From Novosphingobium sp. 9U (GTDB lineage: Bacteria; Pseudomonadota; Alphaproteobacteria; Sphingomonadales; Sphingomonadaceae): a DNA stretch of 64,000 bases. The position numbers were made by a program, and so were the translations under genes. The notes under the pieces were generated by a model. It saw nothing but the letters and a program-made list of their open reading frames with translations, had not been told where the DNA came from and did not search any database. Where the stretch lies: NCBI RefSeq assembly GCF_902506425.1, contig NZ_LR732469.1, positions 1,367,001 to 1,431,000 of the forward strand, given 5' to 3'. How positions within the stretch are numbered: the stretch's first letter is position 1; every line of letters starts with the position of its first letter. Positions 6,820-14,608 of this stretch are shown one piece after another.

Positions 6820-9147
6820 TCACCGCATCTTCGGTCTGCGCACATCTCTCAAGGTTCGATCACTCGACAGCTTCGTCGAGACCGGCATAGCCGCCATGAT
6901 CGACTCCTGCGACAGCCGCCTAACCATGTGCGGGTCATTCACGCCATAGACGGTGCTGTTCACGGTCATGGCTCGACTGCCACCCAAGCTCCTAATGGCA
7001 TGGTTGGGTGTCACATTTGCGGTAGCGCCGATGTTGACAAGTTCGGGACCGCGTTCGCCGACGAGGTAGCTGCCCGCTGGCGTGTAGCCACCGTTGGCAC
7101 GGGCGCCGACTTTTTTGCCGCCTCCAAACAGACTGGAGAAGAAGCCCCGTCCCCCGATCCCGGAAAGCGCCTTCCCGATTGGCTCGATGATGGCGGACTT
7201 GAGGGCGATCTTGATAATCTCCGAGATGACGAAGCTCGTCATATCCGCGAAGGCATCCTTCAGCGACCCCACACCCATCAGAGCATCTGTGAGACCATCG
7301 TTGAGACGTTCAAGCCCATTCGCCGCCACGCCTTCAAGAGCTTCATTGATCTCCGCTGCCGACTTGGGGATGTCATCAAGGTAGCTGGCGAGCGGCCCCA
7401 TCGTGGAGCGGGTGACACTCGCCTTATCGTTGTCTTGCAGGGTGCCGAGGACCGCCAGCTTAGCCTTGGCGATCTTCTTCTCTGTCTCGGTCGTCTCGTG
7501 AGATGCGATGATGGCTTCTAGACCGAGGCGCTCGCGCTGATATTCGAGATCAACCAGACGCAGCCCGATCCGGCGACGCTCGTCCTGCGTGCGTGCCAGC
7601 GACTGCGCACCGGAGAGCACGGACTTCTCGTTGTCATTCGAGGCCAGAGCAAGGTCGAGACGCTCTCGCGCCAGTGCTTCGTTCTCCGAGCGATTGATGA
7701 GATCGGCGCGTTCATACGCCACCTTGTCCAGCATGGCGGTAAGCTGCGACTTCTGCGCGTCACTCATGTCATTTTCGGCAAGGATGTCGCGGCGCTTCGC
7801 TTCCGTTTCAATGTCGAGTTCTTCGCGCTGAAGTGCGGCACGTTCCACAACTTCCGTCTGTAGGTCTTCCTGCGCGCGCAAGAAATCGACATAGCCGCGC
7901 GATAGTCCGTCCTGAAACTTCCTCTCGATTTCGGCAGCCGTAGGACCGGAAGGCTTCGAAGCTTTTACTGGCTTGACCTTCGGTGCCGGGATGGTGCCGG
8001 TGCCGGTTGATGTTCCCGGTGCTGATGGCGCAGCCGCCATCGCCCTTGCCTGCGACATCAAGGCTTGCTGGCGCTTCAACTCGGTCAAGGAGTCCTTGAG
8101 TTCCTGACGACGCGCAACCGATCGATCCTTTGATGATCCAAGGAAGGTGGCAAACTGTGCGTCGGGCTTCTGTGCCTCCGCTCGCGCATTGTTGACCCGC
8201 GCAGTAGCTGCTTCGAGTTGCTTGGCGCGGTTGGGTAAGGACATATCGATTTCGTTGGCTTGCTGACGCGCACCATAGCCGAGCAGCCCGCCGCCCACGG
8301 CACCGATGGCTCCGCCGACCAGACCGCCTATTCGCGCACCGGCAAGTCCGCCCAAGATCGCCAAGGTGGCTTCAGGATTTGACTGCCAAAAGCGGAGTAT
8401 CTCGCCTGTGAGTGTCGCCATCGAAGATGCGAGGCTGGCGATTGAGGTGGCGTTCTGTGCCACGGTGTTCGCCATCTGCGCCGACAGGATCATCTTCAGC
8501 GAGTCCATCTGGTCATTGACCTGACCGGCATTGCGCAGAACATCATCGGAGAGGACGATACCGAGCGTGTGTGCTGCGTTGGCGAGTTCTTCGAAGGCAT
8601 TGCTGCCGCCGCTCAACAAGTTGGTGAGCGTGCCCGCACTCTTCCCGAACAAGGACATCGTGGCAGCGGATTGCTTCTGCTTATCGTCGAGCTTCTGAAT
8701 GCCATCGGCGGCTTGTCGGATCGCGGTATCTATGTCGCCGCTGGTGATCCCGAGATCGGCGAAAGACTTGCGCATGGCTTCATTGCCCGACTTCGCCTCA
8801 CCCATGCTTTTGGCAAACTTGGCTACGGCGGCGTCGGCGTCTTCAACGCTCGATCCGCTCAACTGCGCCGCGTATCGGAAATCTTGAAGGGTCTTTGTGC
8901 CCACGCCCGTTGCATCACTGAGATCGACAATGGCGTCTGCGTAGTCGAGGCTGGATTGCACCTGTCCCGCAAGCCAATCGACAGCGAACACGGCGGCAAG
9001 CCCCTTGCCGATATCGCCGATCTTCTGCATCGAACTTTGGATCGATGTAGTGGCGGCAGCGGTTCGAGCGCTTGCCTGCTGGATGCCTGAAAGGAACTGC
9101 CTGCTTTCGAGGCTAAGATTTACGAGAAGATTGCCGACGACTGCCAT
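6820..9147 (-). CDS. Tail tape measure protein
   Basis: 775 residues when started at the ATG at 9147, which lies 4 bases after CTAAATA; a TTG at 9150 is the alternative. The N-terminus is Ala-rich and helical, a Gly-rich hydrophobic stretch lies near residues 265-295, and long charged helices follow (about 310-600). The C-terminus has the GGYTPAGSYLVGERGPE signature common to lambda-type tape measure proteins. It sets tail length and takes part in DNA entry. It is the longest complete gene of the tail module and follows the chaperone pair, as expected. The upstream cargo gene converges on it with about 30 bases between. Confidence 0.9.
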   Translation of the reverse strand: MAVVGNLLVNLSLESRQFLSGIQQASARTAAATTSIQSSMQKIGDIGKGLAAVFAVDWLAGQVQSSLDYADAIVDLSDATGVGTKTLQDFRYAAQLSGSSVEDADAAVAKFAKSMGEAKSGNEAMRKSFADLGITSGDIDTAIRQAADGIQKLDDKQKQSAATMSLFGKSAGTLTNLLSGGSNAFEELANAAHTLGIVLSDDVLRNAGQVNDQMDSLKMILSAQMANTVAQNATSIASLASSMATLTGEILRFWQSNPEATLAILGGLAGARIGGLVGGAIGAVGGGLLGYGARQQANEIDMSLPNRAKQLEAATARVNNARAEAQKPDAQFATFLGSSKDRSVARRQELKDSLTELKRQQALMSQARAMAAAPSAPGTSTGTGTIPAPKVKPVKASKPSGPTAAEIERKFQDGLSRGYVDFLRAQEDLQTEVVERAALQREELDIETEAKRRDILAENDMSDAQKSQLTAMLDKVAYERADLINRSENEALARERLDLALASNDNEKSVLSGAQSLARTQDERRRIGLRLVDLEYQRERLGLEAIIASHETTETEKKIAKAKLAVLGTLQDNDKASVTRSTMGPLASYLDDIPKSAAEINEALEGVAANGLERLNDGLTDALMGVGSLKDAFADMTSFVISEIIKIALKSAIIEPIGKALSGIGGRGFFSSLFGGGKKVGARANGGYTPAGSYLVGERGPELVNIGATANVTPNHAIRSLGGSRAMTVNSTVYGVNDPHMVRRLSQESIMAAMPVSTKLSSDRTLRDVRRPKMR

Positions 9148-9151
9148 CAAG

Positions 9152-9158
9152 TATTTAG
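9152..9158 (-). promoter_or_regulatory. Late-promoter-like element CTAAATA
   Basis: CTAAATA, spacer CTTG (4 bases), then ATG at 9147. It supports the 9147 start of the tape measure gene. Confidence 0.55.
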
Positions 9159-9167
9159 CGGCAGCGG

Positions 9168-9458
9168 CTATTCCTCCGTGTGCGGTAGTCCGTCGAAGAA
9201 GTCGTCGATCTTATCCGCAAGTGACAAGTCTGCCTGCGGCTTCGGATCGCGCTCAAAGAAGACGGGGATGTCTTGATCTTTCGATCGGTTCGCGGCGAAG
9301 ATAAGCTGGCACAGAGTTTCGAAGTGTTGATCCGCAACCTTGCCGCCGAACGGTTCCAACTCGAAGAAGGCTATCCATTCTAGGAGATCATCGCGGGTGA
9401 GCGTGGCTTCAAGCTCTGCCTGTGTCTTGCCCAAATGCCCTGCGAGGCGCATGAACAT
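9168..9458 (-). CDS. Tail assembly chaperone, T-domain frame (probable -1 frameshift product)
   Basis: This frame encodes an acidic 96-residue segment (LAGHLGKTQAELE at its start) typical of the GT/T extension of tail assembly chaperones. It is in the -1 frame relative to the upstream gene (9473-9916) and stays open back to the run of eight A at 9484-9491, where KLRLNPERQ would join the two frames. It is therefore probably made mainly as a fusion after slippage, not from its own start. Gene order G, GT, tape measure is classical. No strong Shine-Dalgarno is seen before the internal ATG. Confidence 0.7.
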   Translation of the reverse strand: MFMRLAGHLGKTQAELEATLTRDDLLEWIAFFELEPFGGKVADQHFETLCQLIFAANRSKDQDIPVFFERDPKPQADLSLADKIDDFFDGLPHTEE

Positions 9459-9472
9459 CTGGCGTTCCGGGT

Positions 9473-9916
9473 TTAGTCGGAGCTTTTTTTTAGTTCCTCG
9501 ACGTGCTCGCGATCCTCAACCGCAGACTTGAGCGTGTTGAGACCCACGACTTCGCGCCAGAGGTATTCAATCATCGGATGGGGGAGTTGCTCAAGCGCGT
9601 CGTAGTCCGTGATCGTGAACATGAGTTCGCCATCAAGGTCGGCGATGGAGAACAGGATGGTGAGCAGCGTGTGGTCGAAGCGCTTAACGGGATCGATCCC
9701 TTCGCGCTCATCCTGCGGTAGCTCCTGATCCGCCTCGTAGGCATCGACGGCGGTGATATTGGCGTAGAGGGCATCTTGCATGTCGAGCCGGGTGCGAAGG
9801 GTAAGCTGACGCAAGGAGATCGTGCCCTCGCCCAGAGGGTGCGGGACGGTGATGACGCGCGGCTTCACGGCAAGGAACTGCGCCTTGGCGAGCGCGCGCC
9901 GATCCTTCCGGTTCAT
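9473..9916 (-). CDS. Tail assembly chaperone, G-like
   Basis: 147 residues, between the tail tube and tape measure genes, the position of gpG. The 3' end carries CTAAAAAAAAGC (A-run at 9484-9491), followed 9 bases later by the zero-frame stop at 9473. A -1 slip there would extend the protein by about 107 residues. The start codon ATG overlaps the tail tube stop at 9916. It is needed for tail assembly around the tape measure and is not part of the virion in well-studied phages. The evidence is position and the slippery run. Confidence 0.75.
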   Translation of the reverse strand: MNRKDRRALAKAQFLAVKPRVITVPHPLGEGTISLRQLTLRTRLDMQDALYANITAVDAYEADQELPQDEREGIDPVKRFDHTLLTILFSIADLDGELMFTITDYDALEQLPHPMIEYLWREVVGLNTLKSAVEDREHVEELKKSSD

Positions 9917-10338
9917 TAGACCGCAGTGCCCTTCACGATGGAGCCGCTGATTTCCGCATTCACCGAGAGCGGGATGGTCTGATCCACGCTCGCGCCGATC
10001 TCGAAGGTGAGGATGTAAGCGGTGAACGTGCGCGTGACGGTGCCGGTGGTGATGCGTAGAGTCTTCATCGCGAGCGCACTGCGAGCGGTTTCCAGTGCTG
10101 TCTGGCCCGTATCCGTGGGATCGAAGTTGAAGGTGAAGCTCACCTGACCTTCGTCGGGGATGCCGATCATCTTCTCCTTAGCCGAGCTATCGAGATCAGT
10201 GATGTCGATCACGGCAGGCGAACCGCCACCAAGACCGCTAAAGTCCTTCAAACCCTTGACCTGCGTCCAAATCGGAGTGGCGGTCGAAGAAGTGTCGATT
10301 TCGAGCTTAACGCCCTTTGAGTGTGTAGCCTTAGCCAT
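9916..10338 (-). CDS. Major tail tube protein
   Basis: 140 residues. The sequence from LEIDTSSTATPIWTQVKG through SFTFNFDPTD (about residues 12-78) has the beta-sandwich pattern of siphoviral tail tube subunits; its size and position fit. It polymerises into the tail tube. The start ATG at 10338 has a good ribosome site (GGAG, 10343-10346). That site is the 3' arm of a perfect 8-bp inverted repeat whose 5' arm begins right after a CTAAATA element, suggesting late-specific translation. Confidence 0.85.
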   Translation of the reverse strand: MAKATHSKGVKLEIDTSSTATPIWTQVKGLKDFSGLGGGSPAVIDITDLDSSAKEKMIGIPDEGQVSFTFNFDPTDTGQTALETARSALAMKTLRITTGTVTRTFTAYILTFEIGASVDQTIPLSVNAEISGSIVKGTAV

Positions 10339-10342
10339 GAAT

Positions 10343-10373
10343 CTCCAAACAAGCTGATGTTTGGAGTATTTAG
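10343..10373 (-). promoter_or_regulatory. Late-promoter-like element overlapping an RBS-sequestering hairpin (tail tube gene)
   Basis: On the minus strand CTAAATA (10373-10367) is followed at once by CTCCAAAC (10366-10359), an 8-base loop and GTTTGGAG (10350-10343). The last four bases of the 3' arm are the Shine-Dalgarno for the ATG at 10338. RNA entering from upstream would hide the site. RNA started about 5 bases after the element would lack the CTCC that pairs with it. This is inferred from sequence and from the known T4 precedent. Confidence 0.6.
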
Positions 10374-10381
10374 TCTGCCGA

Positions 10382-10747
10382 TTAGATGAGCGGCCCGAAC
10401 ACCTGCCAAGTCATACGGGTCGAGTAGAGCTTCTTCACCGTAGTCTTATCCAAGACATCCGTGATGCCTGCGGGATCGAGTGCTTGGAAGCTGGGATCAC
10501 GCCACTGTTTGAAGTCTGCCATGATCTTCACCGCGAGTGCTCGTGCATCCTTGGCAGAAGCAGCGTAAGTGTCGATCCGGTAGATGGAAGTGGCAGTCCC
10601 ATCCCAGCCATCGAGGTCGATGGTTGGATCGACATCGATGCGGGAGACGATTACGCATGGAAGCGAGTATCTTTCCGGTGCCTCATTGAGGTAGACGTTT
10701 CGGCACAAAGTCTTGAGGCGCAGGATGAGCGCTTGATCGAACATCAT
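10382..10747 (-). CDS. Tail completion / terminator protein (DUF3168-like position)
   Basis: 121 residues, mixed alpha/beta, between the HK97-gp10-like gene and the tail tube gene. This is the place of tail terminator proteins of the DUF3168 type, and features such as YRIDTYAASAKDARALA (about residues 56-72) fit that family. It would cap the tail and join it to the head. The start overlaps the upstream gene by 4 bases, so translation is coupled. The assignment is mostly by position. Confidence 0.65.
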   Translation of the reverse strand: MMFDQALILRLKTLCRNVYLNEAPERYSLPCVIVSRIDVDPTIDLDGWDGTATSIYRIDTYAASAKDARALAVKIMADFKQWRDPSFQALDPAGITDVLDKTTVKKLYSTRMTWQVFGPLI

Positions 10748-11190
10748 ACGCCCTCCTTCGCGAGACGGCGCTCAAAGACTTTCGCCATCGCAGCTTCCGC
10801 AGCGTCGATGTTCGCGTTGAAAGCTTTACTCGCGAAGTGAGTGGGAGCGTTATGGATGCTTCCGCTCTCGGCAAAAGCGGCATGGTAAGCAGCGCCTGCG
10901 GTAAGTGCCGACGAGACCTTGTAGTCGCCCTGCACCTTGATCTTACGGACCTTCAAGCCGTCAACGATCTTGGTGTGCGTCTCTTGGACCTGCGCACCGC
11001 CCTTTCGGCGACGGGTGCGCGGCGATCCTGTGGCATCGGGACCAAATGGCGCTGCCGCCTTGGTGGCCTTTTGGATCACCACCATACCGGCACGAACCGC
11101 GCTTTGGCCGATCTTTGTCGCTTTCTTGGGATCGCCCATCGCGGCCAATCGGCGCTCAAGCTCGGCAAAGCCTTTCAGCGAGGAAGCCAT
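10744..11190 (-). CDS. HK97 gp10-like tail completion / neck protein
   Basis: 148 residues. LKGFAELERRLAAMGD at the N-terminus followed by a basic RTRRRKGG segment (about residues 58-65) and a C-terminal helix are typical of the HK97 gp10 family. The family acts at the head-tail junction. The start overlaps the previous stop by one base and the end overlaps the next gene by 4, within a tightly packed connector operon. Confidence 0.75.
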   Translation of the reverse strand: MASSLKGFAELERRLAAMGDPKKATKIGQSAVRAGMVVIQKATKAAAPFGPDATGSPRTRRRKGGAQVQETHTKIVDGLKVRKIKVQGDYKVSSALTAGAAYHAAFAESGSIHNAPTHFASKAFNANIDAAEAAMAKVFERRLAKEGV

Positions 11191-11507
11191 TACAGCCCCT
11201 CCACGCTGATGATCATCATGGTGCGGCGATCCGGCTCATCGATGCCGGTAATGGCATAGAGCGTGCCGTCGATGGCAACACGAAGGTTCGTAGAGAGATC
11301 GTCGCGGTAGCGGATGAGGTAGCGTCCTCGTGCGACATCATCGGTGCCAGAGGTGCGGGCCACATCCACTGTGCGTAGTTCGAGGCGCTGTGCCCAGAAA
11401 TTCGCTACCGCGCACCACTGCTCCAACACCTCGCCTATGTCGTTCTGCTTCATCATCGGCGCGAGAAGCTCGACGCGACGATCCAGTTTGCCTGACTCGA
11501 TCCTCAC
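11190..11507 (-). CDS. Head-tail adaptor (SPP1 gp16 / head closure type)
   Basis: 105 residues. MRIESGKLDRRVELL at the start and a central WAQRLELRTVD are characteristic of the small beta-barrel phage head closure proteins. It seals the capsid after packaging and joins it to the tail. It overlaps both neighbours (4 bases upstream, 1 downstream), so it is probably translated as part of one run of genes from the connector onward. Confidence 0.75.
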   Translation of the reverse strand: MRIESGKLDRRVELLAPMMKQNDIGEVLEQWCAVANFWAQRLELRTVDVARTSGTDDVARGRYLIRYRDDLSTNLRVAIDGTLYAITGIDEPDRRTMMIISVEGL

Positions 11508-12001
11508 CAGACGATCCTCCGGTGGGGGGCGCAGAGGCGCTCGACCGTGCGAATGGTCTGGTCGGAGACTTCCTCTCGGTTGTTGTAGGAGGCAGAGACC
11601 AGCACAGCGATGGCATGGCGGAGCGCTCCCGGGATCGAAGCTACATCTGTGCTGCCAGCCATGACAGTGACGACCGGAGCCGATGCAGGCAGAGCTTCGA
11701 AATGGACGATGCCGCTGGCGTAGCGCCAGCCCGTGAGGGGCTCACCATCAACTTCCACGCTCTCGACCGACAGAACCGGTGAGATCGGCAGCGAATAGCA
11801 TAGGGCGCTACCAGCGAAGTCGATCCGGTAGCGAGCGGAGCCGAGCACGCGATTGGTCAGCCCCTCGACGATCTCCGTTGCGGACCCGACCAGTAGCGAG
11901 AGGGTCTCCGGATCGGAGCCGCAGTCTATGCGCAACCATGTTTCGAGTTCATCGGCGGATACGGCGGGGAAAGCAGGTGCAGTGATGCGTGTGGTTTGCA
12001 T
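11504..12001 (-). CDS. Head-tail connector protein (gp6-like)
   Basis: 165 residues from the ATG at 12001; a GTG three bases upstream also fits. ELETWLRIDCGSDPETLSLLVGSA (split helices around residues 20-43) and the later HAIAVLVSASYNNREE are typical of phage gp6-like/DNA-packaging connector proteins, which form a helical ring under the portal. The ATG lies exactly 4 bases after CTAAATA. This is the first gene of the connector operon, directly after a plus-strand cargo gene. Confidence 0.75.
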   Translation of the reverse strand: MQTTRITAPAFPAVSADELETWLRIDCGSDPETLSLLVGSATEIVEGLTNRVLGSARYRIDFAGSALCYSLPISPVLSVESVEVDGEPLTGWRYASGIVHFEALPASAPVVTVMAGSTDVASIPGALRHAIAVLVSASYNNREEVSDQTIRTVERLCAPHRRIVW

Positions 12002-12005
12002 CACC

Positions 12006-12012
12006 TATTTAG
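12006..12012 (-). promoter_or_regulatory. Late-promoter-like element CTAAATA
   Basis: CTAAATA, spacer GGTG (4 bases), then ATG at 12001, at the head of the connector operon. Confidence 0.55.
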
Positions 12013-12111
12013 GTCGCGTCACTGTTGACCGAGACGGCGAGAACTCGCTTGCTCTTACTCTTCACGCAGGCGCAGATGAGATGGCAGAGCGCGGGAGGCG
12101 ATCACACGAAC

Positions 12112-12687
12112 ATGACGACGGTGAGAGGACAAAGGCCCAAGTGGCGAAGCATCGTTCTTCGGTCCATTGCGCTTCTAGGCGCTCCTTTGCTCCTTTATGT
12201 GCTGGGAAAGCTCCTGATCGAATATCTGCCCCGCCTTACACCAGCGCCTTGCGCCCTGACTGATGAGGTCACCACAACCGCGCATGGCATCTTGGTGGTT
12301 CTTCTTATCGCCGGTTTCTGGCTTCAGCGTCGCGCTTGGCGTGATGCATCCGCTTCCTATTCAATTGCCGCCATGCTTATCCCGTTGTTGGCTTGGTTGG
12401 TGCTAGATTGGACCGGTGATCGTGAAGCCGACCGGGAGCGCCAGTGCGTTACACGCCCGCTAACGGAGGCAGTGAAGGTATGTGGAGCCAACCCGGCGCA
12501 TTACCGTTTGGGCAAGAGTAGGTATGGAACTGACACTCTCACCCTCACGGCTCCGGGCACAACGGATCAAGCATGGTCGTGTCTGGGGCGCTGGTCGGAG
12601 CACAATGGCTCTCTGTCCATAGAGGTAGATGAAAGCGTTTATCGGGAATACCGTCGCACTCGCTCGAAGACTGATAAAGCGAACTAG
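12112..12687 (+). CDS. Membrane protein of unknown function (cargo gene)
   Basis: About 191 residues from the ATG at 12112; ATG 12076 and TTG 12025 are alternatives in frame. Two hydrophobic segments flank a short charged loop: one around LGAPLLLYVLGKLLIEYL, then a pair from ILVVLLIAGFWLQ and AAMLIPLLAWLVLDW. The C-terminal half is soluble and has several Cys. I do not recognise the family. It lies on the opposite strand between the connector and capsid genes, where phages often carry lysogenic cargo. A short stem (GGCCG...CGGCC, about 12692-12715) follows the stop and may end transcription from either side. Confidence 0.55.
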   Translation: MTTVRGQRPKWRSIVLRSIALLGAPLLLYVLGKLLIEYLPRLTPAPCALTDEVTTTAHGILVVLLIAGFWLQRRAWRDASASYSIAAMLIPLLAWLVLDWTGDREADRERQCVTRPLTEAVKVCGANPAHYRLGKSRYGTDTLTLTAPGTTDQAWSCLGRWSEHNGSLSIEVDESVYREYRRTRSKTDKAN

Positions 12688-12738
12688 AAAGGCCGCAGGA
12701 ATGCTCCCACGGCCCATCATTAGACGATTGTAGATCGA

Positions 12739-13866
12739 TTACGCGCCAGTCTTGAGCAGCTTGTAAGCCGTTGAGTCCACCACGGTGCCGCCGACGCGCT
12801 TACGCGACTGGTATGCCACATATGGCGCGGCCACATACGGATTTACGAGCATCGAGGTGCCGACGCGATCCGCGATGACATAAGCTCGCGTGAAGTCGCC
12901 GAAAGCGATCGAGAGGCTACCGGCAGCGACGGTCGGCATATCTTCCGCTTCGATCACGGGGAAGCCTAGCAGAGTTGAAGGGACGCCTGCCTGAAGCGAT
13001 GCCTGCCAGAGGAACTGGCCCGTGGTGTCCTGAAGCTTGCGCACACGGCCAAGGGTGTCGCGGTTCATCAGGAATACGGCATTCGAGCGATAACCGGCCT
13101 TGAGCGAGTGAACGAGGTCAATCAGCTTCAAGGCCGTGATGTCAGCAGCGGCACCGCTGGTGACATGCTGGACCTGACCAAACCCACGCGCGGCATCGGC
13201 AGTCAGAGCGGTAGTAACGGAGAGCAGACCGCGCGGCTTGTTGGTGCCATCGCCGTTGAGGAACGCTGCACCTTCCGCCTGTGCAAAGGTGTTCGCGACT
13301 TCACCAGCGACATACGAGGCGATGTCGAACTGAGAGTCTTCGAGAATGGTCTGCGTGACATAGGGGGAAGCGTAAAGCTCACCAAATGCGGGAACGATCT
13401 CGGTCAGCGACGGCGCGGCAGTCTCGGGACGAGCAGCCTTCTCACCAACCCAAGCTGAAGCAGCACCACCAGTCGAGACCGGGATGCGGAAGTCAGGGGT
13501 GGAAACGGAGACAACGCGCGCAACAGATCGCAGCGGCGAGATGTCGATCATCAGCTTGGTGATTGCGTTGTCGATGACCTTGGGGACAGTGTAGCCGCCC
13601 TCTGCCGGAACTAGAGCCGACATCGCCTTGGTCTCGGCCTTGTCGGCCTTGCGCAGATAAAGATCGAACGCCTTGCTCTCGGCTTCGGAACTCACATCAC
13701 CAGTGATGGCGGGACGGTTCGCGGCGGTCTCGAAAGCCTTGATCTTGGCTTCCATGTCCGAGATCGCGGTGTTGAGGCGGTCGGTAGCGGCAGTGTCGGC
13801 GCGTGCAATCGCGCTCTTGAACTCTGTTTCGAGGGTCTTGAGTTCGGTGATTAGATTAGCGGACAT
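12739..13866 (-). CDS. Major capsid protein, HK97 fold
   Basis: 375 residues. The N-terminal 100 residues are charged and helical, as in the delta domain removed by the prohead protease. From about residue 85 (EGGYTVPKVIDNAI) the HK97 gp5 fold follows, with SPYVTQTILEDSQFDIASYV and FLNGDGTNKPRGLL as family signatures. The start ATG at 13866 overlaps the protease gene by 11 bases and has a strong AAGGAG ribosome site. A CTAAATA element lies 59 bases upstream, inside the protease gene, so the capsid gene probably gets its own strong transcript. Confidence 0.9.
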   Translation of the reverse strand: MSANLITELKTLETEFKSAIARADTAATDRLNTAISDMEAKIKAFETAANRPAITGDVSSEAESKAFDLYLRKADKAETKAMSALVPAEGGYTVPKVIDNAITKLMIDISPLRSVARVVSVSTPDFRIPVSTGGAASAWVGEKAARPETAAPSLTEIVPAFGELYASPYVTQTILEDSQFDIASYVAGEVANTFAQAEGAAFLNGDGTNKPRGLLSVTTALTADAARGFGQVQHVTSGAAADITALKLIDLVHSLKAGYRSNAVFLMNRDTLGRVRKLQDTTGQFLWQASLQAGVPSTLLGFPVIEAEDMPTVAAGSLSIAFGDFTRAYVIADRVGTSMLVNPYVAAPYVAYQSRKRVGGTVVDSTAYKLLKTGA

Positions 13867-14596
13867 GAATCTCCTTGGTTGTTTCAACAATGGCTTTGAT
13901 GGCCGCTAAAACAGCCGCCTGATCATATTTAGCTTCTTCGATTTCCTGAGCGTCGGCACCCTCTACTCCATCATCTTCCAAGATTTCTTCTTCGACATCT
14001 TCGGCGTCGGCCTTGTTGCGTTTAGCGAGTAGTGCCTTGGCATCTTCCGCCTCGACACCAAGCTCATCGAGCTTTGCGAGGAAATCTTCATCAGTCATGT
14101 CATCTTCCTTGTTCTTCACGCTCGAAACACGTGCGAGATCGTTGCATGGGAAAGTCACCACACTGATCTCGATCAGCTTGGCTTCCGTGATGGTGCGAGT
14201 GTTGCCGTCGATCTCATACCCGGTGGCGATGTAGCCGATGCTCAAGCCGGTGACGGCTCCTGCTTTGACCGCCGCATAAGCATCACGGCCACCAGTCGTG
14301 TCGAGAAACTCGCCAGCGACTTTGAGTCCATAGTCGTCCTCTTCGAGCGAGACCCACTTTCCGATCGGCATCGAGTAGGCATCGTGGTTGAAGAACATCG
14401 CGACCGACGACCCAGCGGCTTTGTGCTCGCTGATCGTCTTTGCGAACGCTCCCGGAGCAATGATGTCTTGCGCGAAGTCCGTGTTGTTAAACACTGCACC
14501 ATAGCCGGAGAAAGTCTTCTCAGCCGTTGCGCCGCCCGGTTCCGCTAGCTTAATCTCAATCTGGCCCGCACAGGCAAGCTTCTGCATCTTTGTCAT
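13856..14596 (-). CDS. Prohead protease, HK97 type (U35)
   Basis: 246 residues. FSGYGAVFNNTD (about residues 29-40), the FNHD...IGKW segment with the catalytic His (about residue 70) and GLSIGYIATG with the catalytic Ser (about residue 108) match the HK97-type prohead protease. After about residue 150 there is an acidic, Glu/Asp-rich tail that may act as scaffold. It cuts the capsid delta domain during maturation. The ATG at 14596 lies 5 bases after ATAAATA. The 3' end overlaps the capsid gene. Confidence 0.88.
   Translation of the reverse strand: MTKMQKLACAGQIEIKLAEPGGATAEKTFSGYGAVFNNTDFAQDIIAPGAFAKTISEHKAAGSSVAMFFNHDAYSMPIGKWVSLEEDDYGLKVAGEFLDTTGGRDAYAAVKAGAVTGLSIGYIATGYEIDGNTRTITEAKLIEISVVTFPCNDLARVSSVKNKEDDMTDEDFLAKLDELGVEAEDAKALLAKRNKADAEDVEEEILEDDGVEGADAQEIEEAKYDQAAVLAAIKAIVETTKEIHVR
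13926..13932 (-). promoter_or_regulatory. Late-promoter-like element CTAAATA (capsid gene, long leader)
   Basis: CTAAATA inside the end of the protease gene, 59 bases before the capsid ATG. Unlike most copies, it is followed by a leader with a proper AAGGAG site, which fits a promoter better than a translation signal. Confidence 0.5.
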
Positions 14597-14601
14597 GCGG
14601 G

Positions 14602-14608
14602 TATTTAT
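14602..14608 (-). promoter_or_regulatory. Late-promoter-like element ATAAATA
   Basis: ATAAATA, spacer CCCGC (5 bases), then ATG at 14596 of the protease gene. Confidence 0.5.
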
